Shown: positions 12,082 to 20,034 of the stretch, piece after piece
Layout of the letters: every line of letters starts with the position of its first letter
Position numbering within the stretch: the stretch's first letter is position 1
Source: Mycolicibacterium rhodesiae NBB3
Lineage (GTDB): Bacteria > Actinomycetota > Actinomycetes > Mycobacteriales > Mycobacteriaceae
Assembly (NCBI RefSeq): GCF_000230895.2
Contig: NC_016604.1
Coordinates: forward strand, 1,984,001 to 2,048,000
Reading direction: 5' to 3'
DNA length: 64,000 bases
Made by a program: the position numbers and the translations under genes
The notes under the pieces: generated by a model
Database searches by the model: none
Told to the model about the DNA's origin: nothing
Seen by the model: the letters and a program-made list of their open reading frames with translations, nothing else

Positions 12082-13884
12082 ATGCTGCTCAGCGACATCG
12101 ACACGTGGAACGTGGGTGCGCTGCAATCGATCGCGCACGAACTCGGCGGAGAGCTCAAGACCATCGAGGAGGTGGCCTCCGATCTGGAGCTGATCTCCCG
12201 GCTGCCCGGCTGGGATTCACCCGCTGCGGACGCCGCGCGCGGCAAGATCGCCGAAACCACAGGCAAGGTGCTCGACGATGCCGCGGTGATCGGCGCCGTG
12301 CAGCAGTTGGCCTCCGAGACCGCGGCGGCGGTCGCGAAACTGCAGACCGAGCTGGAAGCCATCCGGGCAGATGTGTCCGCGCAGGGCGGGTATCTGGCGT
12401 TGTCCGACAACGGGGACGTCACCATCAACGCGCCCGCCGACATGCACGACGAACTGCAACCCATCGCCGACAACATCGAGTCACGTGCCAAGGCTCTGAT
12501 CCACCAGGCCGAGGATGTCGACGCCGACTGCGCCGAGGTCTTCGGTCACGTCGAGCACGGAGACATCACCGCCAAGGGTGCGACGGACGTCGCCACGGCC
12601 CAGGAGATGGGCCGCGACCAGTCGGGGCTCTCGGCGCCCTACCCGCCTGACGGTGAGGACGCCACACCCGCTGACGTGAAGGCCTGGTGGGACGCGCTGT
12701 CCGAAGAGGAGCAGGACAAGGTCAAGGCCGAACATCCCGACTGGATCGGCGACCGCGACGGGGTGCCGGTGCCGGTCCGCAGTGAGATCAACAAGGGTGA
12801 ACTCGACCGTGAACTCACCGACGTGCAACGGCAACTCGACGAGCTCGGCAGCCGCGAGGACTTCATCCGCAACTCCGGCATGGATGCGCAGACCGCAGGC
12901 AATGTCTACGCCGAACGGTTCGGGGCGCTGCAATCGCGGCTGGACAATGCGAAAGCCATGAAGGAGGCGCTGTCGGTGGAAGGCGACCCGTCGAAGGGTT
13001 ATGACCCCAACCGCTACCTCATGTTGCTGGAATTCCCCGAGGGTCGGGATCCGCGCGCGGCGGTCGCCTATGGCAACCCGGACACGGCCGAACACGTCAG
13101 CGTGACGGTGCCGGGTATGGACACCCACCCGACCAGCCTGCCGGGCATGGTCGATGAGGCAGTTGCGCTGCAAGCAACGGCGGAGCGCCAACTCGGTCTC
13201 GCCGGGCGCGGTGACGAACAGGTGGCGGCGATCGCCTGGTTCGGTTACGACCCGCCGGACACGACGGATGGATCTGTGATCGAAGCGCTTGGTGAACGCC
13301 GCGCCAACGAGGCCGCGCCCGGTCTGGCCGACTTCTACCGCGGCATCAACGCCACCAACGACAACGGCTCCGATGTGCACCTGTCGGCGTTCGGACACTC
13401 GTACGGCTCGATGGCGACCGCCCAGGCTCTCAACGAACTCGGTGAGACTGGCGTGGTCGACGATGCCGTGTTCTACGGTTCGCCCGGCCTCGGGCACACC
13501 GATGAGACTGTCGGCTGGGGTCCGTTGGAGCGCGCAGTGCCGATCCTCGACGAGACCGATCTGAACATGGCCGACAAGCACGTCTACGTGATGTCGAGCC
13601 CCGACGATCCGGTGTCCGGTGACCCGACGCTGCTGGGTGTGCCGATGCCCGGGTTCGGCGACCTGAACCAGCTTGGACCCAACCCGCTGGACCTCCCGTT
13701 CGAGCGGCTGTCCACCGACGCCGCGGTCACGGGCATCGACCAGGTGCCGCGGGACGCCTCGCACGGACACGCCGACTATCCGCGCTCGACGGACAATGGC
13801 CTGCGCACCGCCGGGTATAACCTGGCCATCATTGCCGCCGGACTGGCCGACGATCCCGACTACCCGAATCTCCTGGTGCGATGA
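12082..13884 (+). CDS. DUF1023-family alpha/beta hydrolase with ESX-like N-terminal helices
   Basis: 600 residues. The first 200 are helical, alanine-rich and resemble a WXG100/PE-like helical pair (SRLPGWDSPAADAARGKI), followed by a linker and a C-terminal alpha/beta-hydrolase domain with the nucleophile elbow GHSYGS (Ser440) and a late histidine in ASHGHADY. The architecture matches the mycobacterial DUF1023 family, of which Rv2079 is the example I recall; substrate unknown. It overlaps the next gene (ATGA), and that lipoprotein overlaps a small ESX-like gene, the same three kinds of gene as at Rv2078-Rv2079-lppJ. Plus-strand orientation separates it from the dprE1 operon. Confidence 0.8.
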   Translation: MLLSDIDTWNVGALQSIAHELGGELKTIEEVASDLELISRLPGWDSPAADAARGKIAETTGKVLDDAAVIGAVQQLASETAAAVAKLQTELEAIRADVSAQGGYLALSDNGDVTINAPADMHDELQPIADNIESRAKALIHQAEDVDADCAEVFGHVEHGDITAKGATDVATAQEMGRDQSGLSAPYPPDGEDATPADVKAWWDALSEEEQDKVKAEHPDWIGDRDGVPVPVRSEINKGELDRELTDVQRQLDELGSREDFIRNSGMDAQTAGNVYAERFGALQSRLDNAKAMKEALSVEGDPSKGYDPNRYLMLLEFPEGRDPRAAVAYGNPDTAEHVSVTVPGMDTHPTSLPGMVDEAVALQATAERQLGLAGRGDEQVAAIAWFGYDPPDTTDGSVIEALGERRANEAAPGLADFYRGINATNDNGSDVHLSAFGHSYGSMATAQALNELGETGVVDDAVFYGSPGLGHTDETVGWGPLERAVPILDETDLNMADKHVYVMSSPDDPVSGDPTLLGVPMPGFGDLNQLGPNPLDLPFERLSTDAAVTGIDQVPRDASHGHADYPRSTDNGLRTAGYNLAIIAAGLADDPDYPNLLVR

Positions 13885-14432
13885 CCATCCCGACTGTGTT
13901 CTCCCGCTCTGGCCACATCGCCGTCGCGTTGGTCGCACTCACCACGTTGTTTCTCGCCGGCTGCGATCGGCCGGACTACGAATCCCCCATCGTCAACCAG
14001 GACGGGCCCGTGATCGACATCGCGAAATTACCCGACATCGAGCAGACCACCACCGAGATGATCGACCTCATCGAACGGGTCCGCCTGGAGGTCGTCCGGT
14101 TGGTTCCGGCCAGCGAACCGTGGGAATGGAACCGCGAGCAGACCGGGACCGGATGTGAGCAGAACGGTCAGAAAGGCGTGCGCCGTTACTTGCGCAGCTT
14201 GGAGTCCAAGCATTCGTTCGACGATGCGGAATGGGCGATCGTCTTTCCCGCGGTGAAGCGACTGGCCGCTGAGGCCGGCCTGACCGATATCGCCGCGCCC
14301 CAGAACGAACCCGGCAACCACGACATGCGGTTCAGCAGTGACGATGGCCGCACGTTGATGTTCGGGTCGCGCGTGGCATCGCTGATCACTGGCGATATCG
14401 CGTGTCGCGCCAGAGAAGGCGAGGGCGCGTGA
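13881..14432 (+). CDS. LppJ/LppV-like lipoprotein
   Basis: 183 residues. Signal peptide with lipobox LAGC (Cys28) predicts lipid attachment and an outer-face location. The mature part has the C-terminal SSDDGRTLMFGSRVASL stretch and cysteines at both ends of the domain, features I associate with the LppV/LppJ group; function unknown. ATG overlaps the stop of the DUF1023 gene, and its own stop overlaps the following small gene (GTGA), so the three are a tight operon. Confidence 0.75.
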   Translation: MTIPTVFSRSGHIAVALVALTTLFLAGCDRPDYESPIVNQDGPVIDIAKLPDIEQTTTEMIDLIERVRLEVVRLVPASEPWEWNREQTGTGCEQNGQKGVRRYLRSLESKHSFDDAEWAIVFPAVKRLAAEAGLTDIAAPQNEPGNHDMRFSSDDGRTLMFGSRVASLITGDIACRAREGEGA

Positions 14433-14740
14433 CCCAGGGCAATGTGAACGTGGTGACCGCCGAAGTGCGGCGGTCGGCTGACCAGATGGACGTCCTCGCC
14501 GAGGAGGCGTCGTCCAGCCGTTCCGCAGTGGCCGACAGCGTTTCCACGCAGGGTGCGGGCTGGAAGGAAAAGGGGACACCGGGTTTCGGGAAGTTCGTCG
14601 GAATTCTGGAGGCGCAGTCGCAGCGGCTGCGCACCGACCTCACCGACCTCGGGGACAAGCTGCGCATCGCCGCAGACGTCTACGACAAGCAGGACCACGA
14701 GGCGGGCGGCGCGTTCGACAGCTCGGTCCGCTACCGCTAG
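14429..14740 (+). CDS. Small ESX-like (WXG100-type) protein
   Basis: 103 residues from a GTG overlapping the lipoprotein stop; an upstream in-frame GTG at 14402 is less likely because it lies inside that gene. Predicted as two helices around a turn [13 protein letters not shown], in the size range of WXG100 and DUF2580 proteins. Near the C-terminus YDKQD fits the YxxxD/E type VII secretion signal. In size and context it resembles Rv2078. Its TAG shares a CTAG with the stop of the convergent gtrA-type gene. Secretion is an inference. Confidence 0.65.
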   Translation: MTQGNVNVVTAEVRRSADQMDVLAEEASSSRSAVADSVSTQGAGWKEKGTPGFGKFVGILEAQSQRLRTDLTDLGDKLRIAADVYDKQDHEAGGAFDSSVRYR

Positions 14741-15147
14741 CGCAGCCGGAAGATGACCGCGCGCTGCACGATGAAGTTGATGACGGTCGCGGTGCCCTGG
14801 GCGATGACGAACGCCACCGGCACACGCCACGGTTTCTCGTCCCATGCCATGTAGAACAGGTAGTTGATGCCGACCTGCACGGCGTATGTGACGGCATAGA
14901 GCGCGCAGACCGCGATGAATCGCGCCTTGCTCGGCGGCGCCTGAAACGTCCAGCGCCGGTTGATCAGATAAGCCGTCGTGGTTCCCGCGATGAAGCTGAT
15001 GGTCTTCGCGAGGTTGACGTGCAGGCCCGCCGCCAGCAGCGCGATGTAGAGACCGAAGTCGACGACCGCCGACAGGCCTCCGGTGACGATGAACCGCCAT
15101 ATCTGAGTCGTCAGACTCAGGCTGGGGGACATCGGAGGCTCGGCCAC
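14737..15147 (-). CDS. GtrA-family membrane protein (Rv3789-like)
   Basis: 136 residues with four membrane helices and the family core [13 protein letters not shown] and [12 protein letters not shown]. Closely matches my memory of Rv3789, a small membrane protein linked to arabinan assembly and located directly upstream of dprE1 in M. tuberculosis. GTG start at 15147; an ATG five codons in is an alternative. Here it lies 9 bp after the MocR-type gene on the same strand and is cut off from dprE1 by the plus-strand DUF1023 cassette. Confidence 0.87.
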   Translation of the reverse strand: MAEPPMSPSLSLTTQIWRFIVTGGLSAVVDFGLYIALLAAGLHVNLAKTISFIAGTTTAYLINRRWTFQAPPSKARFIAVCALYAVTYAVQVGINYLFYMAWDEKPWRVPVAFVIAQGTATVINFIVQRAVIFRLR

Positions 15148-15156
15148 CCGGGCAGC

Positions 15157-16575
15157 TTAGCCACCCAGTCCGCTGGCGCTCAGCACGGCGCGCAATGCGT
15201 CGACGGCGGCGCCGAACGCGTGGTCGGCCGGAGTGCCGAAGCCGACGACAAGCCCGTCGGGCCGAGGAACCTGTTGCCCAGCCTCTGGATGGCGCATGAT
15301 CGCCAGGCCCTGGAGCGCGATGCCTGCTTCGCCCGCGCGTTGCAGGACTTCGCGTTCGGCGCCGTCGGGCAGGGTCAGGGTGAGGTTGAGCCCCGCGTCC
15401 AGACCGCGGATGTTGATGTCGGTGTCCGCCAGCGCCTCGACGATGTGATCGCGGCGTCGCCGGTAGCGCATGCGCATGCGGCGAATGTGTTTGTCGTATC
15501 CGCCGCTGGTGATGAACTCGGCCATCGTCAGCGCGGCGATGCCGTCGACGTAGTACTGGTGCCCACCCTCGGCATCGACGACCGCGTCGACGAGGGTGGT
15601 CGGCAGCACCATCCAGCCCAGCCGCAGCACGGGCGAGAGGCTCTTGCTGACGGATCCCAGATATACGACACGTTCGGGACTGAGCGCCTGCAACGCTCCG
15701 ATCGGTTGACGGTCGTAGCGGAACTCGCCGTCGTAGTCGTCGTCCAAGACGTAGGCGTCGGCCCGTTGGGCCCACTCGACGACGGCGGTGCGCCGCGACG
15801 GGTGCAGCGACATGCCGTACGGGTTGTGATGAGCCGGGGTGAGGAGCGCCGCGGGTACGTCGAGCTGGTCGAGTTCGGCCACTACCGCGCCGTGGTCGTC
15901 GAGACCGATGGGGACAGTTGAGATTCCCATCGCGGCGAGCGCGTCGCGGAAGACGAAGAGCCCGTATGCCTCGACCGCGATCGGCCGCTGCGGGCCGAAG
16001 ACGCGGCCCATCAGTTCCACGGCGTGCCGGACACCGGCGCAGATGACAATCGAATCCGGTGATGTGCGGACGCCGCGTGCCCGAGACAGGTATCCGGCGA
16101 GAGCCTCGCGCAGCTCGGGTCCGCCGCGAGGGTCACCCATCCGCAGCGCCTCGGTTGGAGCGGCGGTCAGCGCTCGCCTCGTGGCAGCGGCCCATTCGTT
16201 GCGCGGGAATTCGGCCACGTCGGGGTTGCCCGGCTGCAGGTTGTGCCGCGGTGTCACACGCACCCCGCGGGGGCGGGCGGACAGTTGCGTACCGCTGGTG
16301 TTGACGACCCAGGTGCCTGCCCCCTGCCGGGAGGCCAGCCAGCCCTCCGCCACGAGTTCGGCGTACGCCTCTGCGACGGTGTTACGGGCCAATCCGAGAT
16401 CGGTTGCCAGTGACCGAGACGGGGGAAGCATCGTCCCCGCAGCCAGTCGGCCGGATCGCACGGCGTCCCGCAGCGCGGTGAGCAGCAGCTCCCGCGCACC
16501 CCGCGCACCGGGAGTGATCGCTGCGCGCAGATCCAGATGGAGATCACGGCTGCCAGTATTGGCCCATGAAGTCAC
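15157..16575 (-). CDS. MocR-family (GntR-HTH plus aminotransferase) regulator
   Basis: 472 residues from the GTG at 16575 (VTSWANTGSRDL). N-terminal winged helix (residues about 20-85, PPSRSLATDLGLARNTVAEAY) and a C-terminal fold-type I aminotransferase domain containing the PLP lysine motif SVSKSLSP. Members such as PdxR control vitamin B6 or amine genes; the target here is unknown. Longer in-frame starts up to 16662 exist but would cross the divergent AhpD-like gene start. Regulation of that divergent neighbour is the simplest guess. Confidence 0.85.
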   Translation of the reverse strand: MTSWANTGSRDLHLDLRAAITPGARGARELLLTALRDAVRSGRLAAGTMLPPSRSLATDLGLARNTVAEAYAELVAEGWLASRQGAGTWVVNTSGTQLSARPRGVRVTPRHNLQPGNPDVAEFPRNEWAAATRRALTAAPTEALRMGDPRGGPELREALAGYLSRARGVRTSPDSIVICAGVRHAVELMGRVFGPQRPIAVEAYGLFVFRDALAAMGISTVPIGLDDHGAVVAELDQLDVPAALLTPAHHNPYGMSLHPSRRTAVVEWAQRADAYVLDDDYDGEFRYDRQPIGALQALSPERVVYLGSVSKSLSPVLRLGWMVLPTTLVDAVVDAEGGHQYYVDGIAALTMAEFITSGGYDKHIRRMRMRYRRRRDHIVEALADTDINIRGLDAGLNLTLTLPDGAEREVLQRAGEAGIALQGLAIMRHPEAGQQVPRPDGLVVGFGTPADHAFGAAVDALRAVLSASGLGG

Positions 16576-16611
16576 GCCAGAATTCAACCATGCAGACGGG
16601 TCTTTACGCAC

Positions 16612-16617
16612 TAGCGT
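16612..16617 (+). promoter_or_regulatory. Candidate leaderless promoter of the AhpD-like gene (-10 TAGCGT)
   Basis: TAGCGT, 7 nt, then the ATG at 16625. It sits in the short divergent space in front of the MocR-type gene, where that regulator would be expected to bind. Confidence 0.5.
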
Positions 16618-16624
16618 CGGTGGC

Positions 16625-17089
16625 ATGACAACGACTCTGGAATCCGTGAAAAGAATCGACATCTACCGGACGTCACCCGAGCTGTACGACGCGATGATGG
16701 CTCTGAGCAGTGCATCCGCCAAGGATGTCGACGTCGAACTGGGCGAGTTGATCAAGATCCGGGCCTCTCAGATCAACCACTGCGCGTTCTGCCTCGACAT
16801 GCACACGCGGGATGCGCGTAAGCACGGCGTCAGCGAGCAGAAGCTCGACGTTCTGGCGGCGTGGGAAGAGGCGGCGCAGTTGTTCACCGAACGTGAGCGG
16901 GCCGCGTTGGCCCTGACCGAGGCGATCACCGAGCTGGGCGACGGCCATGTCCCGGACGAGGTCTATCAGCGGGCAGCGCGGGTGTTCTCCGAGCGCGAGC
17001 TCGGCCAGTTGATCGCGTTGGCGGTGACCATCAACGCGTGGAACCGGATCAACGTCGCGGCGCGCGTGCAGCCGCCCGGCCGCCGATGA
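16625..17089 (+). CDS. Carboxymuconolactone decarboxylase/AhpD-like alkylhydroperoxidase
   Basis: 154 residues. Contains the AhpD-type redox pair NHCAFCLDMH (CxxC followed by His) with the KIRASQ and ARKHG surroundings, indicating a peroxidase or disulfide-reducing role rather than lactone decarboxylation. All-helical, cytoplasmic. Divergent from the MocR-type regulator, with a leaderless start at ATG 16625. Substrate unknown. Confidence 0.85.
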   Translation: MTTTLESVKRIDIYRTSPELYDAMMALSSASAKDVDVELGELIKIRASQINHCAFCLDMHTRDARKHGVSEQKLDVLAAWEEAAQLFTERERAALALTEAITELGDGHVPDEVYQRAARVFSERELGQLIALAVTINAWNRINVAARVQPPGRR

Positions 17090-17141
17090 AAAGCCTGCAA
17101 CCGTATCGGCGCGATTCCGGCTGCAGCTGCCGCGTCGCTAA

Positions 17142-17147
17142 TACGGT
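17142..17147 (+). promoter_or_regulatory. Candidate leaderless promoter (-10 TACGGT)
   Basis: TACGGT, 6 nt, then the GTG at 17154. Confidence 0.5.
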
Positions 17148-17153
17148 CTAGGG

Positions 17154-17906
17154 GTGCAGACCCGGTCCGGTGCCGAGATCGTCGTCGATGGTGACGCGGT
17201 CTACAAGCTGCACCGGCCGGGAACCGACCCGGTTCAACTGGCCACCCGGCTGCGTTGCGCGGCGGAGTCGAGGGTGCTGCTGTCACCGCTGTCGACGGCG
17301 CTTGAAGAGGTCGGTGATCGGTGGCGCACATTCTGGCCTCGCGTTAAAACCATCGCACCGAAGCCCGAGTGCCTACCGTGGGCCGACGCGGGTGAGCTGC
17401 TGGCCCGTCTGCACCGCGAGAGATCGTCGGTGCAGCTGCCGCCGCACGGGTGGCCGCAGCGGCTGCGCAGGGCGATCGATGCGTTGGACGACGAATCCGA
17501 CGACGCCGTGCGACGCGCGGCCTCGACACTGCCCGACGCGGCATTTCACGCGGGCTCAGCCGAACGGCCAGAGACGGTGGTGCACGGCGACTTCCACCTG
17601 GGTCAGCTCGGTCAGCGTGATGCCACAGCGCCCTGGCTACTGATCGATGTCGACGATCTCGGCATCGGCGATCCGGCCTGGGACCTCGCCCGTCCGGCGG
17701 GCTTCTGGGCTGCAGGCTTGATCCCCGACGAGGACTGGACGACCTTCGTCGACGCCTACCGCTACGCCGATGGACTCGCGCTGCCGCCCGATGGTGACCC
17801 GTGGCCGATCCTCGACCCGTTCGCCAGGGCCGCGGTCGTGCAGGCCGCCGCCCACAATCCCGACGACGAGTTGCTACTGGCGGCGTGTGTGCGAATGACT
17901 AGCTAG
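17154..17906 (+). CDS. APH-fold phosphotransferase-like protein
   Basis: 250 residues. Retains the kinase C-lobe motifs of the aminoglycoside/choline phosphotransferase fold: VVHGDFHLGQ (catalytic Asp) and LIDVDDLGIGDPAWDL (metal-binding Asp). The N-lobe is short, with no obvious glycine-rich loop, so the substrate, and even activity, are uncertain. Nothing suggests antibiotic resistance. Starts at a leaderless GTG; its 3' end overlaps the convergent zinc-finger gene by 8 bp. Confidence 0.75.
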   Translation: MQTRSGAEIVVDGDAVYKLHRPGTDPVQLATRLRCAAESRVLLSPLSTALEEVGDRWRTFWPRVKTIAPKPECLPWADAGELLARLHRERSSVQLPPHGWPQRLRRAIDALDDESDDAVRRAASTLPDAAFHAGSAERPETVVHGDFHLGQLGQRDATAPWLLIDVDDLGIGDPAWDLARPAGFWAAGLIPDEDWTTFVDAYRYADGLALPPDGDPWPILDPFARAAVVQAAAHNPDDELLLAACVRMTS

Positions 17907-18231
17907 AGAAGAACAGCCGGCCGAAGCCCTGCTTGCGGTAGTGCTTGTTGCCGCGATGACCCCAGCCGGGCCCGTAGTCGTAACCGCCGTAGCCCTGTTG
18001 CGTCGGCGGCGGCGGCGGCGGAGCGGACTGAACGAACCTGTTCTCCATCTGTGTGAGCGATTCGAGCTCACCGAAGTCGAGGAAGATGCCGCGGCAGGTG
18101 TCGCATTGCTCCAGGTGGATGCCGTTGCGCTCGTAGGTCTTCATGATGCCTGCACACTTCGGACACAGCAGCGTGTTGCCGGCGCCGGGCGACGGTGGGG
18201 GCTTCGGTGGTTCGTATGGCGGGATGCTCAT
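17899..18231 (-). CDS. TFIIB-type zinc-finger protein
   Basis: 110 residues. N-terminal proline-rich stretch, then a zinc ribbon with two CxxC knuckles (LCPKCAG, QCDTCRG) followed by IFLDFGELE, the signature of the small zf-TFIIB family. The tail is rich in Pro, Gly, Tyr and Gln and ends basic. Function unknown; such proteins are common singletons in mycobacteria. ATG at 18231; no partner gene on its strand. Confidence 0.8.
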   Translation of the reverse strand: MSIPPYEPPKPPPSPGAGNTLLCPKCAGIMKTYERNGIHLEQCDTCRGIFLDFGELESLTQMENRFVQSAPPPPPPTQQGYGGYDYGPGWGHRGNKHYRKQGFGRLFFSS

Positions 18232-18348
18232 ATCTCGATAACGCTAGCCGAACCTGGGAAGTGCCTGGGAATCCGACTCCTCGCGGCTGAGGGTGTTCGT
18301 AAACGCGCGGTTCGCGATGATGTCGGGCTTCTTGCGATAGCGCTGCCA
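18232..18348. other. Intergenic gap between zinc-finger and HNH genes
   Basis: 117 bp with no convincing gene, repeat or hairpin. Confidence 0.5.
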
Positions 18349-19935
18349 TTAGAACGGTGGGGGGTCGTCGTAGCTTGGGGGCGGCCGGGAGGGGACCTCT
18401 GACCGTTCTCGATCACGGGACCGATGCTCGGCTTCGGCCTGGACGAGTGCTGCGTTGAATCGCCGTTCGTCATCGATTGATTGGGCGCGGTTCTGCGCTC
18501 GGGTGGTTTTGCGCTGCGGCATCGCCAACCCGCGGGCAGCCGTATCGCCAGCGGGCGCGGCTGAGTGCACCGCGATGGGTGCGGTCGGTCGGCACAGAGT
18601 CGGAAACAGCGTTCGGCTGCCGGGATAGGTGGTGTAGGTCTGGCCTTGGGGGCAGGTCCACAGCACGCTGCCATCGGGGAGCTGTTGGTCGCGCCAGCCC
18701 CAGAAAGTCTTGAGCAAGTGATGTTTTCGGCACAGGCATTTGAGGTTCGAGGCTTGGGTGGGCCCGTGCGGGTAGGCGATGGTGTGGTCGATGTCGCAGT
18801 CGAAGGCGGGCTCATCGCAGCCTGGGAAGCGGCACGTCATATCCCGGCACCGGATGAACGTCGCCAATATCGCCGAGGGGATATAGCGGGGTTCGGGAGG
18901 CGCATCGCCCGGATGGCGTATCGGGACCAGTTTGGCGGTGCTGGCCACCTTGGCCGCCAGGAGCGGGGCGGGCAGCATGGTGCCGCTGAGCAGTGCTGCC
19001 GGCGGGGTGGCCGCGGGCCCGTTGGTCGGGGGCGGTGTGGGGGCGGTCGCTTCACCCCAGGTCACCTCGCTCAGCGGCTTGTCGAACAGAGGCGGGCTCT
19101 TGCCGTCCAACTGCGCGGGTGTGTGATCGGTCAGGGAGTCTTCATGGGCGATGACATGCACGACCACCGCACTGGGCTGCTTCTGCGCGGCGTCGCAGTC
19201 GGGGTTCTCACACTTGCAGACCAGACGCTCAGCGTGTTGTCCCAAAGCGCCCAGGGCCGCAGCTCGGCGCTGCTCATGGGTACGCGGATCCTTGTCGCAG
19301 ACCGTGCGGGCGATCGCATCTAACCGTTGATCGACCGCTTCGGCGTCGGTGGCCAACAGTTTGGCTTCCAGCCATGCGACCCCAGATCCGTCCTGAGGGT
19401 CATGGACATCGACATGGCAGCCGCGCGCGGAGTATTCGGTCCGTCGCACCGCGGCGGGGTCATAGCGGTCCACCCAGTAGTCGATCGCGATCTCGGTCTT
19501 GTGCGCCGACAGCACCCCCCACTGCGCCACCTGGGCGGCGATCTCGGTGTCCACCTTGGCCATCGCATCGGGGTCCTTGACCAGTCGGGTCCGCGCCACG
19601 ATCGCCGACACCAGCCGGTAGGAGATCGCACCGGTCGCGAACACCTCACTGACCCGCGGGAGGCGCTCCCGCAGACCGAGGGCGATCAACAGCTGATGCG
19701 ACGCCACGCCCAGCGACACGTTCTGCGCCGCGGCGATCGAGGCGGCGACGGCACCCCAGTTGTCCAGACACCACTGATCCCGATTGTCCGACCCATCAGC
19801 GGCCAGCATCCGCTCGAGTTCGTCGGCAGAAGCGAACAAGCGCTGCGCACAGGCGGCGTTCTCCACCCGCGCCCACGCCCCCACCGCTGCCACACCGCGA
19901 CTGGCCAGAGCCGCCGCCACCAAAGAATCGAACAT
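18349..19935 (-). CDS. 13E12-repeat family protein with DUF222 and HNH endonuclease domains, SOS-controlled
   Basis: 528 residues from ATG 19935 (MFDSLVAAALASRG); the extra N-terminal codons of the open frame belong to the promoter. An alanine-rich DUF222 region is followed by the C-terminal HNH nuclease: CRFPGCDEPAFDCDIDH, then NLKCLCRKHHLLKT, with zinc-binding cysteines and the DH/N/H catalytic elements. Members are thought to be mobile-element-associated nucleases; true function unknown. A perfect SOS box overlaps the start and the -10, so expression should follow DNA damage through LexA. A fresh IS lies 25 bp upstream of the start codon. Confidence 0.9.
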   Translation of the reverse strand: MFDSLVAAALASRGVAAVGAWARVENAACAQRLFASADELERMLAADGSDNRDQWCLDNWGAVAASIAAAQNVSLGVASHQLLIALGLRERLPRVSEVFATGAISYRLVSAIVARTRLVKDPDAMAKVDTEIAAQVAQWGVLSAHKTEIAIDYWVDRYDPAAVRRTEYSARGCHVDVHDPQDGSGVAWLEAKLLATDAEAVDQRLDAIARTVCDKDPRTHEQRRAAALGALGQHAERLVCKCENPDCDAAQKQPSAVVVHVIAHEDSLTDHTPAQLDGKSPPLFDKPLSEVTWGEATAPTPPPTNGPAATPPAALLSGTMLPAPLLAAKVASTAKLVPIRHPGDAPPEPRYIPSAILATFIRCRDMTCRFPGCDEPAFDCDIDHTIAYPHGPTQASNLKCLCRKHHLLKTFWGWRDQQLPDGSVLWTCPQGQTYTTYPGSRTLFPTLCRPTAPIAVHSAAPAGDTAARGLAMPQRKTTRAQNRAQSIDDERRFNAALVQAEAEHRSRDRERSEVPSRPPPSYDDPPPF

Positions 19936-19943
19936 AAGTTCGA
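19928..19943 (-). promoter_or_regulatory. Perfect mycobacterial SOS (LexA) box
   Basis: TCGAACATAAGTTCGA: both six-base half-sites match TCGAAC-N4-GTTCGA. It covers the ATG and touches the last base of the -10, so bound LexA would block initiation. SOS boxes in front of 13E12 genes are known from M. tuberculosis. Confidence 0.9.
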
Positions 19944-19948
19944 CTCTA
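19943..19948 (-). promoter_or_regulatory. Candidate leaderless promoter of the HNH gene (-10 TAGAGT)
   Basis: TAGAGT, 7 nt, then the ATG at 19935. The -35 region would fall inside the 15-bp target duplication, so the IS insertion leaves most of it in place. Confidence 0.5.
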
Positions 19949-19959
19949 ATCCCCACCAG

Positions 19960-19974
19960 AACGCCGAACCGCCA
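19960..19974 (+). repeat. Target-site duplication of the IS, left copy
   Basis: AACGCCGAACCGCCA, identical to the copy at 21425-21439 and in the same orientation. Confidence 0.85.
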
Positions 19975-19987
19975 TGTGATGTCTCGA

Positions 19988-20028
19988 GACATCGGTGACA
20001 GTTCTGCATCAGGACATCGGTGACAGTT
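19988..20028 (+). repeat. IS terminal inverted repeat, left
   Basis: 41 bp, perfect complement of the right arm at 21371-21411; two copies of GACATCGGTGACAGTT with a 9-bp spacer. Confidence 0.9.
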
Positions 20029-20034
20029 GGTGTA

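Noticed and set aside
12481..13938. 485-residue minus-strand frame opposite the DUF1023 gene
   Set aside because: Arg/His/Val-rich antisense translation typical of high-GC DNA; the plus-strand product has a clear hydrolase motif.
17154..17906. Antibiotic resistance kinase
   Set aside because: Only generic APH-fold motifs are visible; substrate cannot be read, and there is no resistance-island context.
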